Assembly: GCF_014218355.1 (NCBI RefSeq)
Contig: NZ_AP023368.1
Coordinates: 2,360,001-2,424,000 of the forward strand
Direction of reading: 5' to 3'
Origin: Anaerocolumna chitinilytica
GTDB lineage: Bacteria > Bacillota > Clostridia > Lachnospirales > Lachnospiraceae
Length of the DNA stretch: 64,000 nt
In this document: positions 52,914-62,150 of the stretch, in pieces
Layout: the number at the start of each line of letters is the position of its first letter
Position numbering within the stretch: position 1 is the first letter of the stretch
Position numbers and translations under genes: made by a program
Notes under the pieces: model-generated
Database searches by the model: none
What the model was told of the DNA's origin: nothing
The model's input: only the letters and a program-made list of their open reading frames with translations

Positions 52914-55904
52914 ATGCCATATCCTATGAAGGAGATAAGACGCAACTTTATAAGCACTTTGCAAGCTATTGAAGGAGCTATTTACAAAAAACTGCAACCT
53001 TTAAATGTTACAATGTGGAAAACCTCAGAACCGGTCTCCTTTCAACAACGTTACAGCGGAGAAATGAAAACCCTAAGTATTGGTGACAGCTGGGGAGACA
53101 TCTGGGATTGCGCCTGGATTCATTTTGAAGGGGAGGTACCGCAGGAAGCTGTTAATAAAAAGATAGTACTTCTTATTGATATCAGCGGGGAAGCTTGCCT
53201 GTTTAATGAAGAGGGGTGTCCGGTACAAGGGTTGACCAATATCAGTTCGGAGTTTGATTTAAGTCTTGGAAAGCCGGGAAAAAGAGTAGTAGAGATAGCG
53301 AATTCTTCCAAAGGCGGTGAGAGTATTGATCTCTGGGCGGATGCAGGCTGTAATGACCTTTTTGGAAAGTATCAGGACCATGGGCGTCTGATGGAAGCAC
53401 ATATTGCTGAATGCAATAAAGTAATGAAAGAGCTGTATTATGATTTTGAAGTTTTACTGGACTTATTAGAGAATTTACCTGAAAACAGTGCAAGATTTCA
53501 TAGTATTATACATTCCTTAAATCTTGCTTCCCTGTTTCTTAATGAGTACACGGATGTAGAAGCAGGTAAGGCAAGAGAGATTCTGGCAGCTGAACTGGAG
53601 AAAAAAGGCGGGGATGCTTCTCTGTCAATCAGTGCTATCGGCCATGCTCATATTGATCTTGCATGGCTGTGGCCAATCAGGGAAACGAAAAGAAAAGCAG
53701 CAAGGACTTTCTCAACTGCTCTGAACATGATGGACAGATACAAAGATTATGTCTTCGGAGCCAGCCAACCTCAGTTATATCAATGGGTGAAAGAGGATTA
53801 TCCTGCATTGTATGAGAAAATTAAGGATAAAGTAAGTGAAGGACGTTGGGAAGTTCAAGGAGCAATGTGGGTAGAAGCAGATACCAATCTTTCGGGTGGG
53901 GAAGCACTGATTAGGCAGATTTTGTACGGAAAGAGATATTTCAAGCAGGAATTTGGTCAGGATATCAGAGTTTTATGGCTTCCGGATGTATTCGGTTATT
54001 CCGGTGCACTGCCTCAGCTCCTGAAAAAATCAGGGGTTGATTACTTTATGACGATTAAGCTATCCTGGAACACTTATAATAAGTTTCCACACCATACCTT
54101 TTTGTGGTCCGGAATTGACGGAAGCGAGGTACTGGCCCATATGCCTCCGGAAGGAACATATAATTCTGCAGCATCGCCAACCTCCATCCATAAAGCTGAA
54201 ACGGAGTACCTTGACAAAGGTGTTGTGACAGACTGTATGATGCTCTTTGGTATAGGAGACGGCGGCGGCGGCCCGGGAGAAGAGCATCTTGAGAGGCTTA
54301 AAAGAGAAGAAAATCTTAACGGACTGATTCCTGTAAAACAAGAATTTGGTATAGAGTTTTTTGACAGATTGTCGGGTAAATATGAGAATTATCCTAAATG
54401 GCATGGAGAACTCTATTTGGAAAAACATCAGGGTACCTATACCTCTCAAGGGAAAAATAAGCGCTTTAACAGGAAACTGGAAATCCTGCTGCGTGAACTG
54501 GAATTTGTTTCAGCTATGGCTCGGCTTAGAAAGGACAGTATATACCCAGCAGAGCAGATAGAAGAGATATGGAAGGAAATGCTTTTATACCAGTTTCACG
54601 ATATTCTGCCAGGTTCGTCCATTCATAGGGTATATGATGAATCTCTACGGCGCTATGAAGCTTTGGAAATTAAAATTAAGGATTTATTACAAGATGCCTG
54701 CCAGCATCTTGGACAGACAACTCCCTTTATAATCAATACATTATCATGGAAAAGGAGGGAATGGGTACAATTTGAGGGTCGTTACATAAGAGTTGAAGCG
54801 CAGCCTATGGGATTTACAACTCTAAACTGTGATATATGCCAGAAGGAACAGGAAGAATTCTTAAGCCTGACGGCAGCAAAAAATAAATTGGAGAATGAAT
54901 TCCTCAAGGTAGAGTTTAAAGAGGATGGCTCCATTCAATCTATTTATGATAAGGAAATAAAAAGGGAAATCTTAGAGCCAGATTGTCCCGGAAACGTATT
55001 AAGGGTCTATCATGATACAGGTGATGCCTGGGATTTCTCTATCCAATACCGGCAAAGGGAAGCACAGCCTTGTGCTCTGATAAAAGTCAGTACATCAGTG
55101 AACGGACCCAAGGCAGAAGTAGTTCAGGTATATCAATTTGGAACTTCACAGATAGAACAGAGAATCATTCTGACAGAAGGCAGCCGCAGGCTGGATTTTA
55201 TAACAAAAGTGGGCTGGCATGAAAGTAATAAGATGTTAAGAACCTCCTTTTTCCTGCAGTTAAAAGCCCTTGAAGCCAGCTGTGATATTCAATTCGGTTC
55301 TGTAAAACGGCCTACTCACAGTAATACCGGAGTTGATATGGCAAGGTATGAGGTTTGTGCTCACAAATGGGTGGACTTATCAGAAGCAGACTATGGTGTA
55401 GCTCTTCTAAATGATTGTAAATATGGCTATTGTCTGAAGGAAAACATACTGGATCTGAATCTCCTGCGAAGCCCTGGATATCCAGACGAAATTGCAGATC
55501 AAGGACTGCATGAATTTACTTATAGTCTGTATCCTCATACAGGAAATGAGACAACCGGAATGGTAGCACAGGCTGCCTATGAATTAAATATGCCTCTAAG
55601 TGTTCATTTTGAGAAGAATACTTGCAAAACTGAGTCTGAGGATTTTAGCTTTATTCAAATAGATAATAACAATATTATTGTAGAAACTGTTAAAAAAGCG
55701 GAGGACAGCAGTCATATCATTCTGAGGGTCTATGAATGTCATGGCACTACTACTGTTACCGGAATTCGATTCGGACTGCCTCCTAAAGGGGTGGTGTTAA
55801 CAGACCTTATGGAACAAGAGATAATGCCTCTTGAAGTGTATGGGTGCGAGGTGAACATTAAGTTTAAACCCTTTGAAATCCATACCTTAAAGATAGAATA
55901 CTAG
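52914..55904 (+). CDS. GH38 alpha-mannosidase
   Basis: Protein of 996 residues, no signal peptide, so cytoplasmic. Order: N-terminal beta domain (about 1-235), GH38 barrel with AIGHAHIDLAWLWP (zinc ligands likely His244, His246 region and Asp248), WVEADTNLSGGEALIRQ, and the nucleophile in WLPDVFGY (Asp358), a middle helical domain with HDILPGSSIHRVYDESL, and C-terminal beta domains. It releases mannose from alpha-mannosides with retention using a zinc ion. Ribosome site AAGGAGA. Sugar importer genes follow 180 bp later, so it probably processes imported manno-oligosaccharides. Confidence 0.95.
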   Translation: MPYPMKEIRRNFISTLQAIEGAIYKKLQPLNVTMWKTSEPVSFQQRYSGEMKTLSIGDSWGDIWDCAWIHFEGEVPQEAVNKKIVLLIDISGEACLFNEEGCPVQGLTNISSEFDLSLGKPGKRVVEIANSSKGGESIDLWADAGCNDLFGKYQDHGRLMEAHIAECNKVMKELYYDFEVLLDLLENLPENSARFHSIIHSLNLASLFLNEYTDVEAGKAREILAAELEKKGGDASLSISAIGHAHIDLAWLWPIRETKRKAARTFSTALNMMDRYKDYVFGASQPQLYQWVKEDYPALYEKIKDKVSEGRWEVQGAMWVEADTNLSGGEALIRQILYGKRYFKQEFGQDIRVLWLPDVFGYSGALPQLLKKSGVDYFMTIKLSWNTYNKFPHHTFLWSGIDGSEVLAHMPPEGTYNSAASPTSIHKAETEYLDKGVVTDCMMLFGIGDGGGGPGEEHLERLKREENLNGLIPVKQEFGIEFFDRLSGKYENYPKWHGELYLEKHQGTYTSQGKNKRFNRKLEILLRELEFVSAMARLRKDSIYPAEQIEEIWKEMLLYQFHDILPGSSIHRVYDESLRRYEALEIKIKDLLQDACQHLGQTTPFIINTLSWKRREWVQFEGRYIRVEAQPMGFTTLNCDICQKEQEEFLSLTAAKNKLENEFLKVEFKEDGSIQSIYDKEIKREILEPDCPGNVLRVYHDTGDAWDFSIQYRQREAQPCALIKVSTSVNGPKAEVVQVYQFGTSQIEQRIILTEGSRRLDFITKVGWHESNKMLRTSFFLQLKALEASCDIQFGSVKRPTHSNTGVDMARYEVCAHKWVDLSEADYGVALLNDCKYGYCLKENILDLNLLRSPGYPDEIADQGLHEFTYSLYPHTGNETTGMVAQAAYELNMPLSVHFEKNTCKTESEDFSFIQIDNNNIIVETVKKAEDSSHIILRVYECHGTTTVTGIRFGLPPKGVVLTDLMEQEIMPLEVYGCEVNIKFKPFEIHTLKIEY

Positions 55905-55906
55905 AA

Positions 55907-56021
55907 TATGGCAGCAGACCGTCATACTGCCATAGGTATAATTGAATGAAAGGAGGGGAGTATGAATTATAAAAAGCATAATTCATACTCAACAGGAAAA
56001 GGCTTTAGGAGTATGAATTAT
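55907..56021 (+). other. Alternative hairpins between mannosidase and importer genes
   Basis: TATGGCAG / CTGCCATA forms a first hairpin (55907-55934). Then AGTATGAATTAT occurs at 55959-55970 and again at 56010-56021, with its reverse complement at 55978-55989 between them. The middle copy can pair with either neighbour, so two hairpins exclude each other. Could tune importer expression or RNA stability. Confidence 0.55.
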
Positions 56022-56086
56022 AAAGTTATGTTTGTAAAAGAGGAGAAGGTTTGACGGAATAAAAATTATGAACAGGAGTGAAAGTT

Positions 56087-57454
56087 ATGAGAAAATGGCT
56101 TGTTACATTATTAGTGTGTATTATGGTCTTTATGCTGACAGCGTGCGGGGCGCAGTCCAAGAATGAACCGACGGGAACCAACAATTCAAAAGGTACTACC
56201 TCAGAACCAACAAAAAAGGCATCTACGGAAAAGATACATCTGATAGCACCAAAGGTTGGGCTCACTGATGAACAAATTCAACTAGCGAAGGACAATGCGA
56301 AAAAGGAGAATAGAGACTTATCACCAGCTGATCAGTTTTACATAGGAGTTACAAATAAGATTGCACAAGATTACCCTAATTATGAAATGGAATATGTAGA
56401 TTGGGGATGGGCTGAGACCCTTGATCAAAAACAGCGTTCTTTGATTTTATCCGGAAACGCTCCAAGTATTGTTGCTGGTGAGACTTTTATGCCGGTATAT
56501 GCATCCTCCGGAATGCTTGAACCTTTACCTCAGGATATCGTTGATAAGGTGAATCCTTCCTTCCTGATTAATGATTCCCAGGGAAGACCTGTTTCGGTAG
56601 CATATAAATCTTCCGTATTTCTTTTATTCTATAATAAGACTCTTTTGAAGAACGCAGGTCTTGATCCGGAGAACCCTCCTAAAACCTGGGATGAATGGAA
56701 GAAGATGTCTGATGCTGTTACAGCAAGCGGCAAAGGTGAAGTATTTGGCGGTGGTGTTCCTTCATTTCCTCATGCCGGAGGTGCTCTTCGTGCAACACCT
56801 TTCTTCCGTCAGATGGGTGTGGATTTTGGAGGGGGTTCATCCATTAACTTAACGGATCCTAAGCTTCAAGAGACACTGCAGTTTATAAGAGATATGAATG
56901 CAAATTTCCCTGCCGGACTTGGAAATAACAGTGATGAAGGTCCTCTTTGGAGCCAATTCCAGGATAAGGACAAAGGAACCATCGCCTTTGCTGTAAATGG
57001 TTCCTGGCAGAAGGGTGCATTAATTGATAACGGATACGACTGGGGTGTAACTGCACTTCCGTTACCGGAAGGCGGTGTAACCGGGAACTGTATGGTAGGT
57101 GCGGTATATGTTGGTGTCCCCACTACAGCAGAACATAAAGAAGATTGCTTTAATCTTATACGTGTTCTTTTGGATGATGAACTTCAAAAGAACTGGTTGC
57201 ATGAAGGTACTCCTTCCGCGTTGAATATCTATATCGACAGCAGTGCGGAATATCCTGATGATGAAACCTTAAAAGCAGCAGCCGATGCTTTAAAGAGCGG
57301 TACTGTTAAAGGACTTACTACCTTTGATAAGAATGATGCTCAGATTTGGGAGATCATTGATACGAAAGTTCTTGCACGTACTACTATGACGAACGATTCC
57401 ATTGAAACAATCTGTAAAGAAGCGCAGTCGGAAATAGAAAATTTATTGAAATAA
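56087..57454 (+). CDS. Family-1 sugar-binding lipoprotein of the importer
   Basis: Start set at ATG 56087, eight bases after AGGAG; a GTG three codons earlier overlaps that site. The 455-residue protein has a lipoprotein signal with lipobox LTAC, a short Asn/Thr/Ser linker, and an SBP_bac_1 fold (RSLILSGNAPSIVAGETFM, SVAYKSSVFLLFYNKTLLK, TIAFAVNGSWQKGAL). It delivers sugar to the two permeases encoded next. Linked to alpha-mannosidase, so mannose-containing oligosaccharides are the likely cargo. Confidence 0.94.
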   Translation: MRKWLVTLLVCIMVFMLTACGAQSKNEPTGTNNSKGTTSEPTKKASTEKIHLIAPKVGLTDEQIQLAKDNAKKENRDLSPADQFYIGVTNKIAQDYPNYEMEYVDWGWAETLDQKQRSLILSGNAPSIVAGETFMPVYASSGMLEPLPQDIVDKVNPSFLINDSQGRPVSVAYKSSVFLLFYNKTLLKNAGLDPENPPKTWDEWKKMSDAVTASGKGEVFGGGVPSFPHAGGALRATPFFRQMGVDFGGGSSINLTDPKLQETLQFIRDMNANFPAGLGNNSDEGPLWSQFQDKDKGTIAFAVNGSWQKGALIDNGYDWGVTALPLPEGGVTGNCMVGAVYVGVPTTAEHKEDCFNLIRVLLDDELQKNWLHEGTPSALNIYIDSSAEYPDDETLKAAADALKSGTVKGLTTFDKNDAQIWEIIDTKVLARTTMTNDSIETICKEAQSEIENLLK

Positions 57455-57460
57455 TCAATC

Positions 57461-57496
57461 CTGTTATGGCGGGTGGCTATCCGCCTGCCATAACAG
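57461..57496 (+). terminator. Hairpin after the binding-protein gene
   Basis: CTGTTATGGC (57461-57470) pairs with GCCATAACAG (57487-57496) with further pairing inside. No T run, so it probably stabilises the upstream message or attenuates, as at 35393. Confidence 0.65.
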
Positions 57497-57519
57497 TTAC
57501 ATAACTAGGGGGTGCCAAA

Positions 57520-58428
57520 ATGGAAGCAGTCGGCAGAAGGGAACGTATCTTAACCAGAAAGCAGCGGCAGAGCCGCAGAGCTTATGCAGTTATCCTGCCG
57601 TTTTTTATATACATAGCAATATGGAGCTTATTGCCATTAGTGATAGGACTACTACTTGGATTTACTGATTTTAATGCATTGAATGGCTTGCCGAAATGGG
57701 TCGGGCTAAAGAATTTTACGACATTTTTTTCCTCAAAAGACTATCTCACATTACTGGGAAGACAGATGTGGATGGGCAGCCTGTGCCTTGTTGCAAATGT
57801 AGTGCTTTCCTTTATGCTGGCTCTGGCATTAAATATTAAGCATCCGTTGCGGGGATTTTTCCGTACTTCCGTATACATACCGAATATAGCAGCGGCAGCA
57901 ATAACATCAGGTGTATTTATTGCTTTATTGAATCCGTTTAATGGCGGAATAAACATGTTTTTTAAGTCCCTTGGGATGGACCCGATTATCTGGAATTACA
58001 GCCAATTCTGGATGGTGTTCTGGATAATTGTTTTCTTTGTATGGCGTTCTGCCGGACCGGCAGCCATAATCTGGCTGGGTGGGCTTCAATCCATCGATCC
58101 GTCTCTTTACGAAGCAGCAAAGGTGGATGGTGCCGGCAGATTCCAGCAGATACTCTATATCACAATACCCGGACTTCGTTTTATTGCAGCCTACATTCTG
58201 CTTACCGGATTGATTGGTGTTATGCAAATGTTTGATGTTGTCATGCTGATTTCCCATGGAAACCCCTATGGAAAGACGGATGTCTTAATGTACCGAATTT
58301 ACCGGGACGGTGTAGTTAGTTTTAATATGGGAATGGCCGGTGCTGCTTCGACTGTACTGGGACTTGTTACTATCGTTATAGCATTCCTGGTATTTATAGT
58401 CATTTCGAAAGGAGATAATAATGAATAA
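57520..58428 (+). CDS. Sugar ABC permease, MalF/UgpA type
   Basis: Protein of 302 residues with about six membrane helices, ribosome site GGGGG eight bases before the ATG. The EAA coupling loop reads SLYEAAKVDGAGRFQQILYITIPG, cited here by its core YEAAKVDGAGRFQQI. It forms the channel with the following permease, which starts eight bases before this stop codon. Confidence 0.94.
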   Translation: MEAVGRRERILTRKQRQSRRAYAVILPFFIYIAIWSLLPLVIGLLLGFTDFNALNGLPKWVGLKNFTTFFSSKDYLTLLGRQMWMGSLCLVANVVLSFMLALALNIKHPLRGFFRTSVYIPNIAAAAITSGVFIALLNPFNGGINMFFKSLGMDPIIWNYSQFWMVFWIIVFFVWRSAGPAAIIWLGGLQSIDPSLYEAAKVDGAGRFQQILYITIPGLRFIAAYILLTGLIGVMQMFDVVMLISHGNPYGKTDVLMYRIYRDGVVSFNMGMAGAASTVLGLVTIVIAFLVFIVISKGDNNE

Positions 58429-59311
58429 AGCATTGCGTAATATATTAAAAATAGCTTGGATAGCAGCTATGATGATTCTAGTTCTATTTATGCTCTATCC
58501 CTTTATATACTCTTTTCTTGGGGCTTTAAATAACAAAACTGATTTTGCCAATATGGGAACGTTATTACCTATACCGAAAAAGGTAGAGTTTAATAATTTT
58601 ACATACGCCTTTAGTAAAACAGGTATTCCACCGCTGTTAAATACTTTCTATCGTACGGTATGGTATACTTTTTGGAATGTTCTTGTAGCTGTATTGATTG
58701 GATATGTAATGGCAAGGTATGAATTCAAGGGAAAGAAAATCTTTCTTGTATTTATCATCTGTTCTCAGGTAGTACCCAGTGTACTCACAATGATTCCTTC
58801 CTTCGTAATGATGTCTAAGATACCATTCCTGGGAGGGAATAACTGGATGGGTATGGGCGGCCATGGACTTATTAATAATCCTTTAGTACTTTACCTGCCA
58901 TTTGGATGGGGAGTTCTTTTATGGGTATTCCTCTTTATGCAGTCCATGAAATCACTGCCCAAGGACTTTGAAGAAGCTGCCGAGATAGACGGCTGTAATT
59001 TCAGACTTACCCTTACCCGGGTGGTTTTGCCCATGCAAAAGCCAATCCTTGCGGTAATTGCAGCAAATACAGCTCTTGGTACTTGGAACGATTGGTTTAC
59101 TCCATTTATGTATATCAACCGAATTAAGGATTCCACCTTACCGGCCTATATCGGTATGCTGGCAACTTCCCTTCAGGAAATGAGCGGGGATAGAGACTTC
59201 CCAAAACTTTTTGGTTTATCCTGCGTATCCATTATTCCACCGCTTTTGATATTTCTCTTTTTCCAGAAATATATCATTCAGGGTATTGCCTCTGCCGGTA
59301 TTAAAGGATAA
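58421..59311 (+). CDS. Sugar ABC permease, MalG/UgpE type
   Basis: Protein of 296 residues overlapping the previous gene by 8 bases, ribosome site AAAGGAG. EAA loop FEEAAEIDGCNFRLTLTRVV, with six helices around it. No ATPase gene follows in the operon; members of this importer class often share an MsmX-type ATPase encoded elsewhere. Confidence 0.94.
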   Translation: MNKALRNILKIAWIAAMMILVLFMLYPFIYSFLGALNNKTDFANMGTLLPIPKKVEFNNFTYAFSKTGIPPLLNTFYRTVWYTFWNVLVAVLIGYVMARYEFKGKKIFLVFIICSQVVPSVLTMIPSFVMMSKIPFLGGNNWMGMGGHGLINNPLVLYLPFGWGVLLWVFLFMQSMKSLPKDFEEAAEIDGCNFRLTLTRVVLPMQKPILAVIAANTALGTWNDWFTPFMYINRIKDSTLPAYIGMLATSLQEMSGDRDFPKLFGLSCVSIIPPLLIFLFFQKYIIQGIASAGIKG

Positions 59312-59365
59312 GTGGTTCAGGGCTAAAATAGCTTTATTTATACACAGCATCGATAACAACCAGGT

Positions 59366-59451
59366 ATTGCATAATTACATCGATATAATTGACATTTGAG
59401 GATTGCATAAGTACATAGTCACGTTTCTATGGAGTTATTGCGTAGTTACAT
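59366..59451 (+). promoter_or_regulatory. Three direct repeats before the GxGYxYP gene
   Basis: ATTGCATAATTACAT (59366-59380), ATTGCATAAGTACAT (59402-59416) and ATTGCGTAGTTACAT (59437-59451) are 36 and 35 bp apart. They fill most of the 172-bp gap before this gene and look like an activator or repressor binding array. Confidence 0.6.
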
Positions 59452-59483
59452 AATAAACTCAATTAATTTAAGGAGGATTTTTT

Positions 59484-62012
59484 ATGAAACGGATCAAAAA
59501 AGTCAGTTGGATTCTTGTACTTAGTTTACTCATTTCTTTATTTATGAATGATGTATCTTCTTTAGCAGCGGTGAGCTGGCCGGCGAACCAGTTCCTGCCC
59601 TCACTTTCTGCGCCGGCAGCCACTCTTGATGTGATAAGCACTGAGACCAGTAAGACTTATGAAGGTGAAGGCACATTGGTAGCTCATGGAACAGGACATA
59701 ATGATGGAGACGGATGGCTGTGCCAGACGGGAATTGATACTCCCAACCAGCATATGATCTATGGACCTTATGATACCAGTATCCCAGCTGGAGCAGGTAC
59801 TGCTGTTTTTAAGATCAAGATTGACAATAATACAGCAGATAACTTGCCACAGGTTCGTATCGATGTTTATGATGCAACTACAGGTACTTCTCTGGCTGCA
59901 CAGGATATCACAAGGCAGCAGTTTACCACCGCCAGTAAATACCAGGAATTTAATCTGGCCTATATTAACCCTGTTGCAGGACATTCCCTGGAATTCAGGG
60001 TTTACTGGTATGGTCGGGCCTATATAAAGGTTGATTGGGTGACATGCTCACCTAAACGATGGAGCGAAGATGCTGTTCTCTTTACTACTTTAAAAGGAGT
60101 TGTAAACAAGACACAGCCACGTATCTATACCTACGATACCAATACGGTTAATGGAGAAGGTAAGTATACCTGGTTAAATAATCTTAATCTTAACTATAAT
60201 CAGGTGTCCGATAAGATGACAATGATTACAAAATACAGAAATGAGATAAGCGGCATCGTTGTTTATGATGATAATTACCTTGATACTATCAACCTGGCAA
60301 CAACCATAGCCGGAACATCAAATGCAATAGTGGCAGCTCCTTCACAGGTGGCAGCTCTTACCGCAGCTCCCTATAACCTTCCTATCCTAGCAGATTTGCG
60401 AGGACAATTTAACAGTAAACTCCAGATCTATCAGTATCTCTATAATAATTACTGGCCCTTGTCAACACACCGGGTGTTAATTGGATTGAATCCCGATGCC
60501 CACAAAGGTACTATACGTGATTATGCGGTAGCTATAGGGGCGGCTGTTATCTGGCTGGATCCCAATGTTTCTGCCGAGAATACACTGTTACGAAGCTTTT
60601 TATCATCCATGCCGGCAGGGTCTGCTTATATGGGCTGGTGGACGGATGAGGGAGCCGGAGTTATGTTGGCATCGGAATACAGTATATCTACGGTAGCAAG
60701 TGACTGGTCCACAAACCTTTCAGTCTTTGCTGGGATGTCCAGAACTGTCAATGTAAAACCGGTACCTGAGAAACCGGTCCTGCAGAATAAAATTTATTTG
60801 ACCTTTATCATGAGTGACGGAGATAACCTGCAATATATGGAGCATAAGATGAAGCAGCACTGGGATAATCCTGACCGTGGAAGTGTACCCATTGGTTGGA
60901 CCATCTCACCTGCAGTACTGGATGCTGCACCTGCCTTACTTAACTATTATTATAATACAGCAACAGCTAATGACTGTTTTATCAGCGGACCTTCAGGAGT
61001 GGGGTATACATATCCTAACTACTGGCCGAGTCAGACGGGCTTAGATAACTTTGCGAAGATGACGGAAGATTACTGTAAGCGTGCGGGTCTTCGTGTAATA
61101 ACTATCTGGAATACAATTACCGGCGGAATTAATACAAATGTAGGTGAGAGTTTTGCAAATAATTCACCTTCATTGCTTGGTCTGACAGCGATGAATGGAC
61201 CTGGAGGACAGATTGATATCTATAATTCTAAGCTGCCATCTCAAAGATTGAATGCTACATACTGTTACGATCAGGCTTCCCTGCAAATGGAGGTTAATAA
61301 TGCAATTGCCAACTGGAATGGCACGTCACCGAGATTTGTAGCAATACAATGCGAACCCTGGGATGTTACTCCTACCATGATTAAAAATGTTGCAAGTACA
61401 TTAAATTCCAATGTTCAGGTAGTAAGAACAGATAATTATTTCCAACTTATAAGAGAATCCAAAGGGCTGACAGTAAATCCCCCGGTAACTCCCTTATATT
61501 CGGATGATTTCAGTGATGGTAATGCAAACGGCTGGACTACTTATGGGGGAACCTGGGCAGTTCAGAGCGGTGAATACAGTACGGAAGCAGGTGATGGTGT
61601 AAAAGCTGTTGCAGACGGAACAAATTTCACTAATTTTACTTATGAAGCAGATATTAAAATCAGCTCTGGATCGGGTAATAACAATGCAGGCTTATTATTC
61701 AGGGCAAGTAATCCCAGTGTGGGTGCGGACAATTACCGTGGATATTATGTGGGCTTAAGTGCCAATGGTGACTATATACAGCTTGGGAAAGCAAATAATA
61801 ACTGGACAGAGCTTAGCAAGGTTACTATGGCAATAGATGCAGATATTGCTTACCATGTAAAAGTTGTTGCTGCAGGAACATCTATAAAAATATATGTAGC
61901 AGATATGAGTACGCCGAAGATTAGTGTTACTGATTCAACCTATAGCTCAGGTGCTATCGGAGTTAGAAACTATAATGTTCATGCGCATTTTGACAACATT
62001 CTGATTTATTAA
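59484..62012 (+). CDS. Secreted GxGYxYP-family putative glycoside hydrolase with C-terminal carbohydrate-binding-like domain
   Basis: Protein of 842 residues with a signal peptide (residues 1-29). A beta-rich domain (about 45-190) is followed by the GxGYxYP family region (about 190-655), containing the name-giving motif GVGYTYP (residues 505-511), DGDNLQYMEHKMKQHW and RVITIWNTITGG. The last 180 residues form a jelly-roll domain resembling CBM66/3-keto-disaccharide-hydrolase-like lectins (GLLFRASNPSVG, YYVGLSANGDYIQLGK). The family is predicted to be glycosidases but chemistry is little known. It lies directly after an alpha-mannosidase/importer operon, which hints at a mannose-containing glycan. 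Confidence 0.88.
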   Translation: MKRIKKVSWILVLSLLISLFMNDVSSLAAVSWPANQFLPSLSAPAATLDVISTETSKTYEGEGTLVAHGTGHNDGDGWLCQTGIDTPNQHMIYGPYDTSIPAGAGTAVFKIKIDNNTADNLPQVRIDVYDATTGTSLAAQDITRQQFTTASKYQEFNLAYINPVAGHSLEFRVYWYGRAYIKVDWVTCSPKRWSEDAVLFTTLKGVVNKTQPRIYTYDTNTVNGEGKYTWLNNLNLNYNQVSDKMTMITKYRNEISGIVVYDDNYLDTINLATTIAGTSNAIVAAPSQVAALTAAPYNLPILADLRGQFNSKLQIYQYLYNNYWPLSTHRVLIGLNPDAHKGTIRDYAVAIGAAVIWLDPNVSAENTLLRSFLSSMPAGSAYMGWWTDEGAGVMLASEYSISTVASDWSTNLSVFAGMSRTVNVKPVPEKPVLQNKIYLTFIMSDGDNLQYMEHKMKQHWDNPDRGSVPIGWTISPAVLDAAPALLNYYYNTATANDCFISGPSGVGYTYPNYWPSQTGLDNFAKMTEDYCKRAGLRVITIWNTITGGINTNVGESFANNSPSLLGLTAMNGPGGQIDIYNSKLPSQRLNATYCYDQASLQMEVNNAIANWNGTSPRFVAIQCEPWDVTPTMIKNVASTLNSNVQVVRTDNYFQLIRESKGLTVNPPVTPLYSDDFSDGNANGWTTYGGTWAVQSGEYSTEAGDGVKAVADGTNFTNFTYEADIKISSGSGNNNAGLLFRASNPSVGADNYRGYYVGLSANGDYIQLGKANNNWTELSKVTMAIDADIAYHVKVVAAGTSIKIYVADMSTPKISVTDSTYSSGAIGVRNYNVHAHFDNILIY

Positions 62013-62030
62013 TAGGGATTTCAAGAATAT

Positions 62031-62129
62031 AAAAGTGTTGAGGCAGTGAACTGATCCCCAAAAGTTAGATTTAAATCTAGCTTTTGGGAGGTCACATCAG
62101 TTTACTTCGCCTCAACACTTTTTTTAAAA
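62031..62129. terminator. Long bidirectional terminator palindrome between convergent genes
   Basis: AAAGTGTTGAGGC (from 62032) pairs with GCCTCAACACTTT; inside, AGTGAACTGAT pairs with ATCAGTTTACT and CCCAAAAGTTAGATTT with AAATCTAGCTTTTGGG. T runs occur on both outer sides. The innermost segment resembles ends of IS3-family elements, a weak impression. Confidence 0.8.
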
Positions 62130-62150
62130 AAAATTCAGATGAAAAGAAAA

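Noticed and set aside
57461..57496. Strong intrinsic terminator after the binding-protein gene
   Set aside because: Although the stem is good, there is no T run and the permease genes follow with tight spacing, so full termination is unlikely; kept as a hairpin with reduced confidence.
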